Positions 53,318 through 62,858 of a stretch of DNA of 64,000 bases are shown piece by piece. The notes beneath the pieces were generated by a model. The model did not search any database. It was not told where the DNA came from and saw nothing but the letters and a program-made list of their open reading frames with translations. The first letter of the stretch is position 1; every line of letters starts with the position of its first letter. The translations under genes were made by a program, and so were the position numbers. The stretch comes from Hyphomicrobiales bacterium (lineage in GTDB: Bacteria; Pseudomonadota; Alphaproteobacteria; Rhizobiales; Rhizobiaceae): positions 124,001 through 188,000 of the forward strand of contig UCMW01000006.1 of NCBI GenBank assembly GCA_900473745.1, in the 5' to 3' direction.

Positions 53318-54151
53318 ATGCCTACTATTTTGACTGCAGATGGCACCACCTTGTTCTATAAAGATCTGGGCCCGAAGGACGCTCAGCCTGTAGTGCTGCA
53401 TCACGGCTGGCCTCTAAGTTCTGACGACTGGGACAACCAAATACTCTTTTTCTTGTCCCAGGGTTACCGTGTTATTGCGCATGATCGCCGAGGTCATGGC
53501 CGGTCCGATCAGACAGATGCTGGGAATGACATGGATACCTACGCAGCAGACGTCGCAGATTTGGTTTATGCGCTTGACCTGCGCCGCGCAATTCACATCG
53601 GTCATTCAACCGGTGGTGGAGAGGTGACGCGCTATGCAGCCCAGGCAAAGCCCGGTCGTATCGCCAAGGCTATTCTGATAGCCGCAATCCCCCCGGTAAT
53701 GGTGAGATCTGAAAGGAACCCTGACGGTATCCCGATGGAGGTCTTTGACGGACTCCGCTCAGCACTGAAAGCGAATCGGGCGCAGTTCTATCGTGATCTG
53801 CCTAGCGGACCCTTTTATGGTTTCAACCGCGCTGGCGCGAAGGTAATCGATGGCCTAATTGACAATTGGTGGCGTCAGGGAATGAGCGGAGGCGCCAAAC
53901 CGCAATATGATTGCATCGCAGTATTCTCTGAAGAAGACTTCACCCTGGACCTGCAGAGCCTTAGGATCCCGGTGTTAATCATCCACGGCGAGGATGACCA
54001 AATTGTGCCGATTGACAACTCCGCTCATAAGGCGATCAGACTCTTGCAGTACGGCACTTTGAAGACTTATCCGGGCCTCTCCCACGGGCTCTTCGCTACC
54101 AATCCGGACGAAGTAAATATTGACATGCTTAACTTCATCCGTGCTGATTGA
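53318..54151 (+). CDS. alpha/beta hydrolase, cofactor-free haloperoxidase-like
   Basis: A 277-residue hydrolase. VVLHHGWPLSSDDWD is the oxyanion region, GHSTGGGEV holds the nucleophile Ser97, VLIIHGEDDQIVPID the acid, and PGLSHGLFATN the His. This is the layout of non-haem chloroperoxidase/arylesterase enzymes (perhydrolases and carboxylesterases). Start at 53318 (MPTILTADGTTLFYKD) is typical for the family; the longer frame from 53150 is not. No signal peptide. Confidence 0.91.
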   Translation: MPTILTADGTTLFYKDLGPKDAQPVVLHHGWPLSSDDWDNQILFFLSQGYRVIAHDRRGHGRSDQTDAGNDMDTYAADVADLVYALDLRRAIHIGHSTGGGEVTRYAAQAKPGRIAKAILIAAIPPVMVRSERNPDGIPMEVFDGLRSALKANRAQFYRDLPSGPFYGFNRAGAKVIDGLIDNWWRQGMSGGAKPQYDCIAVFSEEDFTLDLQSLRIPVLIIHGEDDQIVPIDNSAHKAIRLLQYGTLKTYPGLSHGLFATNPDEVNIDMLNFIRAD

Positions 54152-55094
54152 ATGTGGACAAATTGACTGGTCAAGCCGGCTTTAACGAGGTCGTGCATCA
54201 CGTATTGCTCATGCTTTAGACGAGACTAGCCGTCGAAGGCATGCCGCCTGGCCACATCTTATAATGTGTCGTCAGGGTGATGGCTTCGCCATGCAAATGA
54301 CGGGGTGACCTCTGATGGGATACCCGGCAAGCACGGTGTGGTTACTACCGATTACCACCACATTTGGTGAGCCGGAGTGCCGGCTCACCGATGCCGACGA
54401 CCTAGCATTGAAGTAAGCTTCTCCACTAATTGCACCAGCGCCAAGTACGTCGCAGCTTCCACATTCGAATTTTGCCCGGCAACGTCGGGTTACGGTGTGG
54501 CGCGATTCGGCCGCGCAGCATCGCGTCCCGCCGACGTTGAATGACCGGCGAAGGATGGCCGAAGTTGTCCCACTAATACAAGGAACCTAAGACGCTGGCC
54601 CGTCTTCCTCATCAATTGCAAATTCCTAGCCGAGTTTTTGAACACCCACCGGTTCAGGAGTTTTTGACGATGCACGACCAAAAACGGGAGATTGCCGTAC
54701 AGACTGTAACAAGTTCCGGCCACAGGTCACGATCGGCAACCGGGTCCTGATGTCGCCTATGAGCGTCTAACCGGTGACCCCGCCGACATGACGCTCAGTC
54801 CCCGGACAATCCAGCTGCCACTGGCCCAAAATTGGGTGCGCTACACTGTCTGAACTATACTCATGCCTCTGTAATCCATACTGCACCCGCTTGTCTGACG
54901 GTAATTTCACGTTTTTCAAATCAAGCAAGATTCGCTACCTCTCCGCAATTCCTGCAACGCGATCCGCAAAGACTTATTTACAACTAAGAATGGTTTTCCT
55001 GCTCAGATAACTGGCCTCATATGATGACAGCGTGCCCATGCGGGCATGGGGGCAATCCGTCAACGCAGCAAACTTTAATGTTGAGGATAAGGCC
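54152..55094. other. 943-bp region with an old-yellow-enzyme scrap
   Basis: No intact gene. A fragment at 54714-54770 (see pseudogene) is the only recognisable coding text; the rest has frequent stops in all frames. Confidence 0.5.
54714..54770 (+). pseudogene. N-terminal scrap of an NADH:flavin oxidoreductase / old yellow enzyme
   Basis: The 18 codons FRPQVTIGNRVLMSPMSV followed by TAA match the N-terminal strand of old yellow enzyme-type FMN oxidoreductases (LFxPxxIGxxxLxNRxVMxPM). Too short for a firm assignment, but it fits the redox theme of this region. Confidence 0.35.
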
Positions 55095-56429
55095 ATGCCA
55101 CGATCGAAGTTCACTTTGCCAAGTGCACGCGTCGCATCAGATGTTCCTGCTGGCAACGAGATCATCGGTCCCTATAGCCAAATCATAGGTATTCGGCGGC
55201 AAGTTGAGGAAATTGCTTCGGATATTGACGTGTGTCCGTCACGACGTGGCATGTACTCGAATGGTTGGGGCGCTCATGGTGTCTTAAAAATCAGTAAAGA
55301 TATCAGGTATTTGACTTGCGCGAAAATCTTCGAACCGGGTAGCATAACACCGTTTACAGCCCGTTTTTCTTTTATGGCAGGAGAATTAGGCTCGGTCGAC
55401 CACGACCGCGGTTTGTTTGGTTTCTCACTGAAACTTTACACCTCGGAGGGCATGTGGGATTTAGTGGGCAGCCACTTGCCAGTCTATTTTCTACGCGACC
55501 CCGAAAAATTTCCAGCGCTTATGCTAAGTCAGAAAAGGGATCCACACACCAACCTGCGCGATATGGCCGCAATGTGGGCCTATTGCTCCGTCTCACCCGA
55601 AAGCCTCCATATTCTCACAATGCTGTTCTCAGACCGTGGCCTGCCGATGAGCACTATGCATATGAGCGGTTACGGGAACCATGCCTACAGCCTGTGGCAA
55701 GAGACCGGCGAGCGAGTTTGGGTCAAGTTTCACTTTAAAACGCAGCAGGGCCATCGTTACAGTACGGAAGAGGATCTCGCAAGAAGAACCGGATTTACTG
55801 AAGATTTCCACAGGCAGGCTTTGTCCAAGTCAATAGAAGCGGGCGCCTACCCGCGATGGAGTTTCTCTCTGCAAACAATGACGCTGGGCGAGGCGAAGCA
55901 ACTTGAATTCGATCCATTTGACGTTACTAAGGTGTGGCCACAAGGAAAATTTCCACTGATCGAAGTGGGCACGCTCGAGCTGAACAGGAACGCGTACGAT
56001 CCCAAGGAAATCGAACAACTCGCATTCACTCCAGCCAATATAGTGCGTGGCATTGGACATTCACCTGACAAATTACTGCAAAGCCGGGTTCACTCGTACC
56101 CCATCGATCATAGCGTTGGACTTAGAACACAACGCAGCGCGCCAGGTACAAATCGCTTGCGCTGCGCCAATCGCAACACAGACAGACACAACATCGATTT
56201 GGTAGAACCTACGCACCGAGCAACACATGACGATTTCACCCAACCCCGATCTCTTTTTCTACGTCTTGGCTTGGGGCAGAAGGCTCGATTATTCAGCAAT
56301 CTCGCAACTTCAATGAAGTACGTTCCTTTCGAGATTGCGGTCAAACAAATTGAAATTTTTAATAAGGTCCATCCAGAATACGGGGCGGGCGTATGTGCCG
56401 CAATTGACGCGTTAGATCCACAATTTTGA
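55095..56429 (+). CDS. catalase-fold haem protein lacking the distal His and Asn
   Basis: A 444-residue catalase-family protein. Conserved landmarks are RFSFMAGELGS, LYTSEGMWDLVGSHLPVYFLRDPEKFP, SQKRDPHTNLRD, WVKFHFKTQQG, PANIVRGIGHSPDKLLQSRVHSY. The proximal haem ligand Tyr335 and its Arg331 are retained. However the distal signature, normally ERVVHAKGAGAHG, reads RRGMYSNGWGAHG, so the catalytic His is Tyr54, and the distal Asn pair in WDLVGNN is Ser-His (126-127). Classical catalase activity is therefore unlikely. The frame is open with no stops, which suggests either a different reaction or recent decay. Start at 55095 rather than 55032. The last 100 residues diverge from family text. Confidence 0.82.
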   Translation: MPRSKFTLPSARVASDVPAGNEIIGPYSQIIGIRRQVEEIASDIDVCPSRRGMYSNGWGAHGVLKISKDIRYLTCAKIFEPGSITPFTARFSFMAGELGSVDHDRGLFGFSLKLYTSEGMWDLVGSHLPVYFLRDPEKFPALMLSQKRDPHTNLRDMAAMWAYCSVSPESLHILTMLFSDRGLPMSTMHMSGYGNHAYSLWQETGERVWVKFHFKTQQGHRYSTEEDLARRTGFTEDFHRQALSKSIEAGAYPRWSFSLQTMTLGEAKQLEFDPFDVTKVWPQGKFPLIEVGTLELNRNAYDPKEIEQLAFTPANIVRGIGHSPDKLLQSRVHSYPIDHSVGLRTQRSAPGTNRLRCANRNTDRHNIDLVEPTHRATHDDFTQPRSLFLRLGLGQKARLFSNLATSMKYVPFEIAVKQIEIFNKVHPEYGAGVCAAIDALDPQF

Positions 56430-57127
56430 CTCCGCTCGGTTCAAAAAACTCTAGAGGGCTGAGGTCAGCATTATGGGCAAGCGCAAGGCGCCTGGACAGT
56501 TAGCGCACCCCGGTTGAGGACGCTGCTTTGCCCCGCGTTTGCTTCCGTGGCCAATGTGGTGAAGCGCTCCGGATTTTGACCGGACATGTCGCCTTAGGCT
56601 AATTAGCTTTGATGAACCATCGCGATCGAGGATCGCCTGGACCGGCGGGCAAACCACATCGACCGCCTCATCCAAATCCGCTGCTCCGCGCTCGGTCAAT
56701 AGCTCGTCACTTCGGAAAGGTGGCTTGGGCAGCATAATGACGGGAAGCGGGAAGATACTGCCTCGCCAAGCTCGGAAATGCTCCATGATGTTTCACTTCT
56801 GCTGGGTCCACCGCCTGCAGCAAGCATCCCTGTCATGAACTACAGGTGTCGACCCGTAAAACCGACGTACAGTCCCTAAATCCAGCTTGAGCATTCCGAT
56901 TATGCCCACTGTTCCGCCTATGAGTGCGTAGCATTGCGGCATATACCTGCGCCGTCCCCGTAAGCCGCAGACGGTACTTGAATAATTGGACGGCGCGGAC
57001 CTGAATCTGGCAGAATCAGCTACGCCACAGCAGACCCGGCACCGCGGGCTCGCCTGGACAGCACTAGATTGGATGTGTCCCTTCGGCCTCATGGCCAGAG
57101 CATGGTGTAAGCGAGAAAGGAATAGCA
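56430..57127. other. 698-bp region without a recognisable gene
   Basis: A minus-strand frame at 56451-56786 (111 aa, PKPPFRSDELLTERGAADLDEA) is the longest but unassigned. The rest shows only short frames. The promoter of the next hydrolase should be in the right-hand 100 bp. Confidence 0.45.
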
Positions 57128-57901
57128 ATGTCGAAACTAGCTGCAACAGTAGCGTTTACAAGCGCGCTTCTATCTGGTGCTGCGTATGCAGCACCGACTA
57201 AACCGACACCGACCATCGTTCTAGTCCATGGTGCTTTTGCTGACGCGTCGAGTTGGAACGGCGTGATTGCTTCTCTTCATGAGAAAGGCTTCGCCACCGT
57301 GGCAGTCGCAAACCCTCTCCGCAGTGTGTCGCGTGACGCGAGCTATGTCTCTGACATCGTCAAAACGATTGAGGGTCCAGTCGTTCTAGTTGGCCACTCG
57401 TACGGCGGCCAGGTTATCTCTAACGTGACCGACGGGATCAAGAACATCAAATCGCTTGTTTACGTGGCAGCTTTCGCCCCGGAAAAAGGAGACGCGGCTG
57501 TGGAGCTTGCGGGAAAATTCCCCGGGGGAACGCTTGGCGATGCATTGGCGCAACCGATACCTCTCGCAGAGGGCAGCGTAGATCTGTACATAGATCAGGC
57601 AAAATTTCGTGAGCAATTCGCACATGATGTTTCGGAGCTCATGGCGGTCTCGATGGCTGCAGGACAAAGGCCAATCACTGAGATGGCACTGATGGAAAAA
57701 TCCGGCGAGCCAATTTGGAAAGCGCTGCCCTCGTTTTTCATTTATGGCGACGCAGACAAAAATATTCCTGCGAAGGCTCTAAGTTTTATGGCAGTGCGAG
57801 CCGGCTCCAAGCGGACTGTAGTCGTTGAGGGCGCTTCGCATGTCGTAATGGTTTCTAACCCTGGAATCGTGGCGGAACTAATCGAGGAAGCAGCGCGGTA
57901 G
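57128..57901 (+). CDS. secreted alpha/beta hydrolase
   Basis: A 257-residue exported hydrolase with a Sec signal peptide (MSKLAATVAFTSALLSGAAYAAP, cleavage after AYA). VLVHGAFADASSWNGVI is the oxyanion loop, VGHSYGGQVI contains the nucleophile Ser91, FFIYGDADKNIP the acid, and EGASHVVMVSNP the His. Similar secreted alpha/beta hydrolases are often described as stress-induced or pyrethroid-type esterases, but the substrate is unknown. It lies upstream of the second AraC paralogue, separated by a region without genes. Confidence 0.9.
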   Translation: MSKLAATVAFTSALLSGAAYAAPTKPTPTIVLVHGAFADASSWNGVIASLHEKGFATVAVANPLRSVSRDASYVSDIVKTIEGPVVLVGHSYGGQVISNVTDGIKNIKSLVYVAAFAPEKGDAAVELAGKFPGGTLGDALAQPIPLAEGSVDLYIDQAKFREQFAHDVSELMAVSMAAGQRPITEMALMEKSGEPIWKALPSFFIYGDADKNIPAKALSFMAVRAGSKRTVVVEGASHVVMVSNPGIVAELIEEAAR

Positions 57902-59148
57902 CTCTCCAGTATAGTTACAAGCAGCCGCAGGCATTAGAGCAACTTATCCGGATGGATGCGGAGAGAAGGCACCATAACGCCTGAGGCATATGGTGCCGAT
58001 TCGCGACAGTAGCGACCGACGGGTACCGTGTCCCGACGTGCGGCTGACGGCGTAGTTACCAGTGTTTCGGCTGGTTTGCTTGAAACCGACCTCAGCGACG
58101 CCAACGACGGTCGACAGCATGGTGAATCTGCGCTGACCTGCAAAGGAGGCAGTCTATTCCGATTAGCTCACCGTCTCTGTCGCCGTCACCATCGCTATCG
58201 ACCTCAACGCGAATACCGACGCGAGCTGCTAGGATGGAATTTGGGATTTGCAGAGCAAGGTCGATCTACACCGATCTGCTTTAAACGCTGACGAGACGGA
58301 GACTCCTCGGCGCGAAGCTCGTCGTCAGATGCGCATAAGGGCCTCAACGCGGGAGATAAAGGTACTCTCTTCAATCTGGGGAGTTTCAGGTCGCGCGACG
58401 CGTGGCGCAGCGAGAAGCAGCAGATGCCGTTTCGGCTCCACGCCAAAGCATTGTCTGGTAACAATCGGAAGCCCGAATCTGCCGATGGCGCAACTCCCGT
58501 GTTAGGGTTGCCGAAGCGCCGAAACTCGCCACACTGACGGATAGCGCTAAACCCGACGCCCTGCATCACCTATGCGCGGCAGCACTGAATCAAGGTTCAC
58601 AGGACCATTCCGATCGAACGGCTCAGCGGCAAGGTCAAGCTCCTCGGCATCCTGATAATTATGCATCGGTCAAGCTGGTCAGCGTCTTGCTGATTCGAGC
58701 AGAATTACGAACGGCAGCGCAGCGCCCGACGTAACACCGGGCTTATCGCCACCATGAGCAGCATTAGCCACAACACTAAATCGATCTGCTTCTGCTTTTG
58801 TCGCAATGTCTAGTTGCTTCCCCCAGACTCGAAACCACCCTGCCGCGCTAGTTGGGCCTCGATTAAGGCCTGATATACCGATGACTGAGCGGTCGCAACG
58901 TCAACTCGGAGATCGTGGTGCCTACGAATGCGCAATCGCGGCATCTTGCCATGCCGACCTGAACCTTCTGGATGAGAAATGACACTGACGATTAAAGACC
59001 CGAAGGATTACCGCAAAACAGGTGCATCATCGCAATTCAGGTCGCGTGCCAGCTCCTGCTAATTTGGTACACACTGTGCGACTATGGATGCCCGAGCGAA
59101 GGGTCAACATGATGGGAAAGTAGGATCTTGGTTGCTGCTCCCGCTTAA
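57902..59148. other. 1247-bp region without a recognisable gene
   Basis: All frames are short and broken (the longest, 58204-58569 on the minus strand, shows no family resemblance). The region looks like decayed coding sequence rather than regulatory DNA. Confidence 0.45.
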
Positions 59149-60099
59149 ATGGAGGTTCACTTGTCTTCACACAATTATTCGTCTTTCGCTCACTATTATA
59201 GTGAGGGTCCCAGATCCTGTTTTGTGCAGACGATGAAGTCGCCAGGCGGGATTTTGAACATGGTTGAAGCAAAACAGCCGGCGGGCGAGATGTATGACCC
59301 GGCTGTTCCCGACATTGTACTATATCAGGATGTAGTTGGTGGAACACGGATTCAAGGAAATCTCGGAGGCGGCCGTTTTGACGTGAAAACCGAGAAAGGT
59401 GGTTTTGTCGTGGCGGCCCCGGATTACGCTATCTATTCTAAAGTTCCCACCGATCATCATATAAGGACCTTTGCGTTTCCGATGCTGCAGTGGTGCGATT
59501 TGCTTGATGAAGCAGCTAACGGGAAGACTTCCTTAGACGATTTGGGCATATTCCAGGGAACATTTGCGGCTCCACAAATGATGTCGAAATTGCGGAGTGT
59601 TTGGACGCTCTGCGAAGAAGAGGGCGCTCCGTCACGTCTACTTGCTCGGGCTGCCGGATGTGAGATCCTGGCCGAATTGTACCGCTTGGGCGGCATGCCG
59701 TTTCCTAACACGAAAGGTGGGCTAGCAGCTTGGGCTGAACGCCGCTGCATAGAGCTTATGCGGGCACGGTTCAGCGAGGACATCAGTCTCGATGAACTAG
59801 CTGCTGAAGCGAGGCTCTCTCCGTTCCATTTTGCCCGAATGTTCAAGCATAGTGTGGGAGTGCCGCCGCGAGTATATTTAACTCAGCTACGACTAGAGCG
59901 TGCATGCCAGCTTCTGGAGAAGACAGAGCTTCCCATAACCGAAATTGCGCTAGAGGTAGGTTATTCCTCGAACCAAGTGCTTGCCAGAGTGTTTCTGAAA
60001 CACCACCGTATGACACCGAGTGACTTCCGTCGAGCTGTCCGGGACAAAGCTCGCGTAGCAACAATCAATCCCACAGATATCGGTGATGCCCTGAATTGA
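59149..60099 (+). CDS. AraC-family regulator, paralogue 2
   Basis: A 316-residue AraC regulator. N-terminal cupin-like text IVLYQDVVGGTRIQGNLGGGRFDVKTEKGGFVVAAPDYAI aligns with the paralogue at 52196-53116, as does LLARAAGCEILAELYRLGGMPF. The two HTH motifs are ISLDELAAEARLSPFHFARMFKHSVGVPPRVYL and ITEIALEVGYSSNQVLARVFLKHHRMTPSDFR. The paralogues share most residues in the HTH region, suggesting similar DNA sites. It is followed by the IS3 relic, with no downstream gene to control. Confidence 0.9.
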   Translation: MEVHLSSHNYSSFAHYYSEGPRSCFVQTMKSPGGILNMVEAKQPAGEMYDPAVPDIVLYQDVVGGTRIQGNLGGGRFDVKTEKGGFVVAAPDYAIYSKVPTDHHIRTFAFPMLQWCDLLDEAANGKTSLDDLGIFQGTFAAPQMMSKLRSVWTLCEEEGAPSRLLARAAGCEILAELYRLGGMPFPNTKGGLAAWAERRCIELMRARFSEDISLDELAAEARLSPFHFARMFKHSVGVPPRVYLTQLRLERACQLLEKTELPITEIALEVGYSSNQVLARVFLKHHRMTPSDFRRAVRDKARVATINPTDIGDALN

Positions 60100-60759
60100 A
60101 CGTCACCAAGTATTTGCGGGAGATCTAGCATGCGTCCGTCGGTGGCAGCCTTGATACTCTATCCGCTGTGTCAGCGCCCTTGGTTCCATCTGAATAAGAT
60201 CGCACGCGCTGCACCGAACTGCATGGTCTAAAGGTGCGAGTTCTCCCAAACGGACGCAAGTGCTAGAGGTGAAAGATAAACTCGGCAACAGCCGTGGGCT
60301 TGCCGAATTGCACAAAGCCTCAAGGAGCTCCGGTATTCAAACGCTGTTGTCGCGGCACCCGCCGCTCATATTGAATGTGAGCCAGCCGTTAGTTGAACCA
60401 GTTCTGCCCATGCTCTGGGACCAAACTTGGACCGCCGGAAGCTAGAGTTTTCAGGCTCTGATCATGACGACTAGCTGGTTGCGCCACCGGGATTATGCAG
60501 GGCGATCGGTACGCTTTAACCGATCGTCGAGTGAGGCCGTTCCTCATTGCAGATCCTATGCAAGCTCGCCGCGGAGCTCGACAATCTGACCTCCGTTTTC
60601 TGGCGAGAGGGAGGATGATCATGAGCGCCAAGTTCATGGATGACTGCTATTTGGCATTAGAGCTGAGCCGGAGAACGTGGCTCGTTGGATAACTACTGCC
60701 TAGCACCGAGAGGGTCTTGACTGAGAAGGTTGCTGGCGGGGACACGAAAGCGCTGAAAG
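60100..60759. other. 660-bp region without a recognisable gene
   Basis: Short frames only, between the AraC gene and the IS3-family left end; no family resemblance seen. Confidence 0.45.
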
Positions 60760-60798
60760 TGAACCGCGCCGAGTTTGCCGGAGACCGTTTGGTTTAAG

Positions 60799-61716
60799 TT
60801 ATGCCGCCCTAGCCGGTGCGTCCAGCATGGCGTAGTATCGGTCTTCTGCCTCGGCGGCGGAATGTTTCCGATGGGCTCCAGAAGGCGGCGGTTGTTGAAC
60901 CAGTCGACCCATTCGAGCGTGGCGAATTCCACGGCTTCGAAGTTGCGCCATGGTGCTCGCCGATGGATGACCTCGGCCTTCTAAGTACCGTTGATTGTTT
61001 CGGCGGGAGCATTGTCATAGGAATCGCCGACGCTCCCGACAGACGGCTCGATGCCCGCCTCCGCCAGCCGCTCAGAATATCGAATGGACACATATTGCGA
61101 GCCGCGGTCGGAATGATGAACCAGCCCGCCACGTTTGACAGGCCGCCGATCATAAAGCCTGGTCGAGGGCATCGAGGGCATCGAGGGCATCGAGGACGAA
61201 GCCCTCATGAGCGGTCCGGCCCGCCCGCCAGCCGACGATACGGCGAGCGAACGCATCGATCACGAATGCCACATAAACGAAGCCTTGCCAAGTCGCCACA
61301 TAGGTGAAGCGGATAACCAAAGCCTGTTCGGCGCGGGAGCCTTGAAGTAGCAATTGATGCGGTCGAGCGGACACGGAGCAGACTTGTCCGACATGGTGGT
61401 TTTGATTGCCTTGCCGCGAATGACGCCTTGAAGCCCGTCATTCTAATAAGCCGAGCGACCGTGCAGCGGGCGATGTTGCAACCTTCTCGCTGCAACTGCC
61501 GCCTTAGTTTCCGCACGCCATAGACCTGGAAGTTCTCGTTGAACAGCCGACGTATCTCGACTTTCATGGCAATATCATTCCGTCCGCGGGCCGACAGGCG
61601 ACCCAGGTCCGCGGGCTTGGCGACGACCTCATAATAGGTGGACATAGCAATCGGCAGCAGTCTGAAGATGGCTCGACCCCGAGCACCGAGCGGTGTTCGT
61701 CGATGAAGGAAATCAT
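60799..61716 (-). pseudogene. IS3-family transposase OrfB (DDE integrase), frameshifted
   Basis: Recognisable segments in alternating frames: LGRLSARGRNDIAMKVEIRRLFNENFQVYGVRKLRRQL, FTYVATWQGFVYVAFVIDAFARRIVGWR (first Asp region), KRGGLVHHSDRGSQYVSIRYSERLAEAGIEPSVGSVGDSYDNA (second Asp and downstream Glu), and FATLEWVDWFNNRRLLEPIG. At least four frame changes break it. Between the first two catalytic parts there is a 9-bp tandem expansion (61163-61195) that inserts repeated Leu-Asp-Ala. Confidence 0.88.
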
Positions 61717-61742
61717 AGCTTCAGTGGGCGGTCGATCTCCGC

Positions 61743-62023
61743 CTAAGCAAAATACGCCGAGGCTTTGCGCAAAATCTCACTCGCCTGACGAAGCTCGCGG
61801 TTCTCCTGCTCCAGAGCCTTCATCTTCTCCGCCACCTCACTCGGCAAACCTGCACGCTTGCCACTGTCGATCTCGGCCTGAAGTGTATGTGCCGAGCAAC
61901 CGATCTTGGCCGCTATCGATGATACCGCCGCCCAGCGGGAGGGATTTTTGGCTTCATACTCCGAAACCATCCGAATGGCGCGGCACGAACCTCAGGAGAG
62001 AATTTCTTCGTTTTGCTTGTCAT
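61743..62023 (-). pseudogene. IS3-family transposase OrfA, frameshifted
   Basis: MTSKTKKFSPEV at 62023 is the usual OrfA start; a frameshift follows within 20 codons. Then 61970-61743 gives SRWAAVSSIAAKIGCSAHTLQ (HTH) and LEQENRELRQASEILRKASAYFA (leucine-zipper-like helix). It ends 27 bp before the OrfB start, whereas an active element would use programmed frameshifting. Confidence 0.85.
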
Positions 62024-62103
62024 AGACCCTGCTTCTCACGAGTTGGGGTTTCCGGCAAACCCGGTGCGGTTCACTTCCGCTAGCGGGAATACACCTTGTG
62101 CCA

Positions 62104-62505
62104 CTAGGCCAGAATCGCGGTCACACGAATCTCGATATGCATTGTTGGTAGTCCGAGTGCCTCCACCCCTGTTTGTGTCCAGATCGGTGCTCGATCTGGC
62201 ATATAGCGGCGATATAGGCGCGTAATGGTCTCGTTGACTATGGCTGGGAAGCCGCCGACGTGGTATGTATTGACATGGACTACATCCGTCCACTTGGCAC
62301 CTGCAGTCGCCAGTGTCCGCTCAACATTCTCAAATGCCTGCTCAATCTCGGCAGTAAGGTCCTCTGGAATTGCAAGGTCGTTATCCCAGCCGCCTTGTCC
62401 TGAGATTTCGACACGGTCGCCAATCTTCAGTGCCTGAGAATAATGCAGGAGTTCGTGAAGCTTCTCGCCATACCCGGGCGTGAGGAATAGTTCAGGTTTC
62501 GACAT
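62104..62505 (-). CDS. RidA-family (YjgF/YER057c/UK114) protein
   Basis: A 133-residue RidA-like protein: GDRVEISGQGGWDNDLAIPEDLTAEIEQAFENVERTLATAGAKWTDVVHVNTYHV, then RAPIWTQTGVEALGLPTMHIEIRVTAIL. RidA proteins hydrolyse reactive enamine/imine intermediates from PLP enzymes; in this subgroup the catalytic Arg (normally in a PxRxxxxV pattern) reads as Ala-Pro-Ile-Trp, so deaminase activity is uncertain. Single gene on the minus strand beside the IS3 relic. Confidence 0.85.
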   Translation of the reverse strand: MSKPELFLTPGYGEKLHELLHYSQALKIGDRVEISGQGGWDNDLAIPEDLTAEIEQAFENVERTLATAGAKWTDVVHVNTYHVGGFPAIVNETITRLYRRYMPDRAPIWTQTGVEALGLPTMHIEIRVTAILA

Positions 62506-62858
62506 GGCTAAATCCTAATGTTAGAGAAATTGCTCCGTGAGATTGAACCATCCCTCGTAGGCGGTCGGCCAATTGAAGGGAGCTCCAATCGACCGTATTT
62601 CCGCGGGTTATACTGCCCCCTAGCTCAAGCACCGTTAGTCGCGGCAAGGGATTTAAGCAGATGCAGCTCAGGCTATCGGTCCCACTAATTCCGCAATAAC
62701 TGGCGAGAGTGTATGGTAGCCGGCTCCTCCACGAAGCCGGCCTGTTTTGCCAATACGATGCCAATACGATGAACGCTGCGAACCACTGATGATGGATCCC
62801 AGAACATCGCTAAAATGCTCCGACTCCGCCGCGGGCTGGCTAACTAAATCAGGCGGAA
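62506..62858. other. 353-bp region with a hairpin and a short tandem repeat
   Basis: Contains a stem GCCGGC...GCCGGC (62719-62724 and 62736-62741) followed by CTGTTTT, which looks like a weak plus-strand terminator, and the 11-bp GCCAATACGAT repeated twice in tandem (62749-62770). No gene seen. Confidence 0.5.

Larger units (their letters stand above)
60760..62073 (-). mobile_element. degenerate IS3-family insertion sequence
   Basis: A 1.31-kb element bounded by imperfect inverted repeats: TGAACCGCGCCGAGTTTGCC at the left and the complement of TGAACCGCACCGGGTTTGCC at the right. It contains broken orfA and orfB of the usual overlapping pair. No target-site duplication is visible (left flank AAAG, right flank CTTC), so neighbouring DNA has changed since insertion. 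It is inactive. Confidence 0.85.

Noticed and set aside
62719..62748. GCCGGC hairpin with CTGTTTT as a strong terminator
   Set aside because: The T-run is short and no plus-strand gene ends upstream; kept only as a note in the gap entry.
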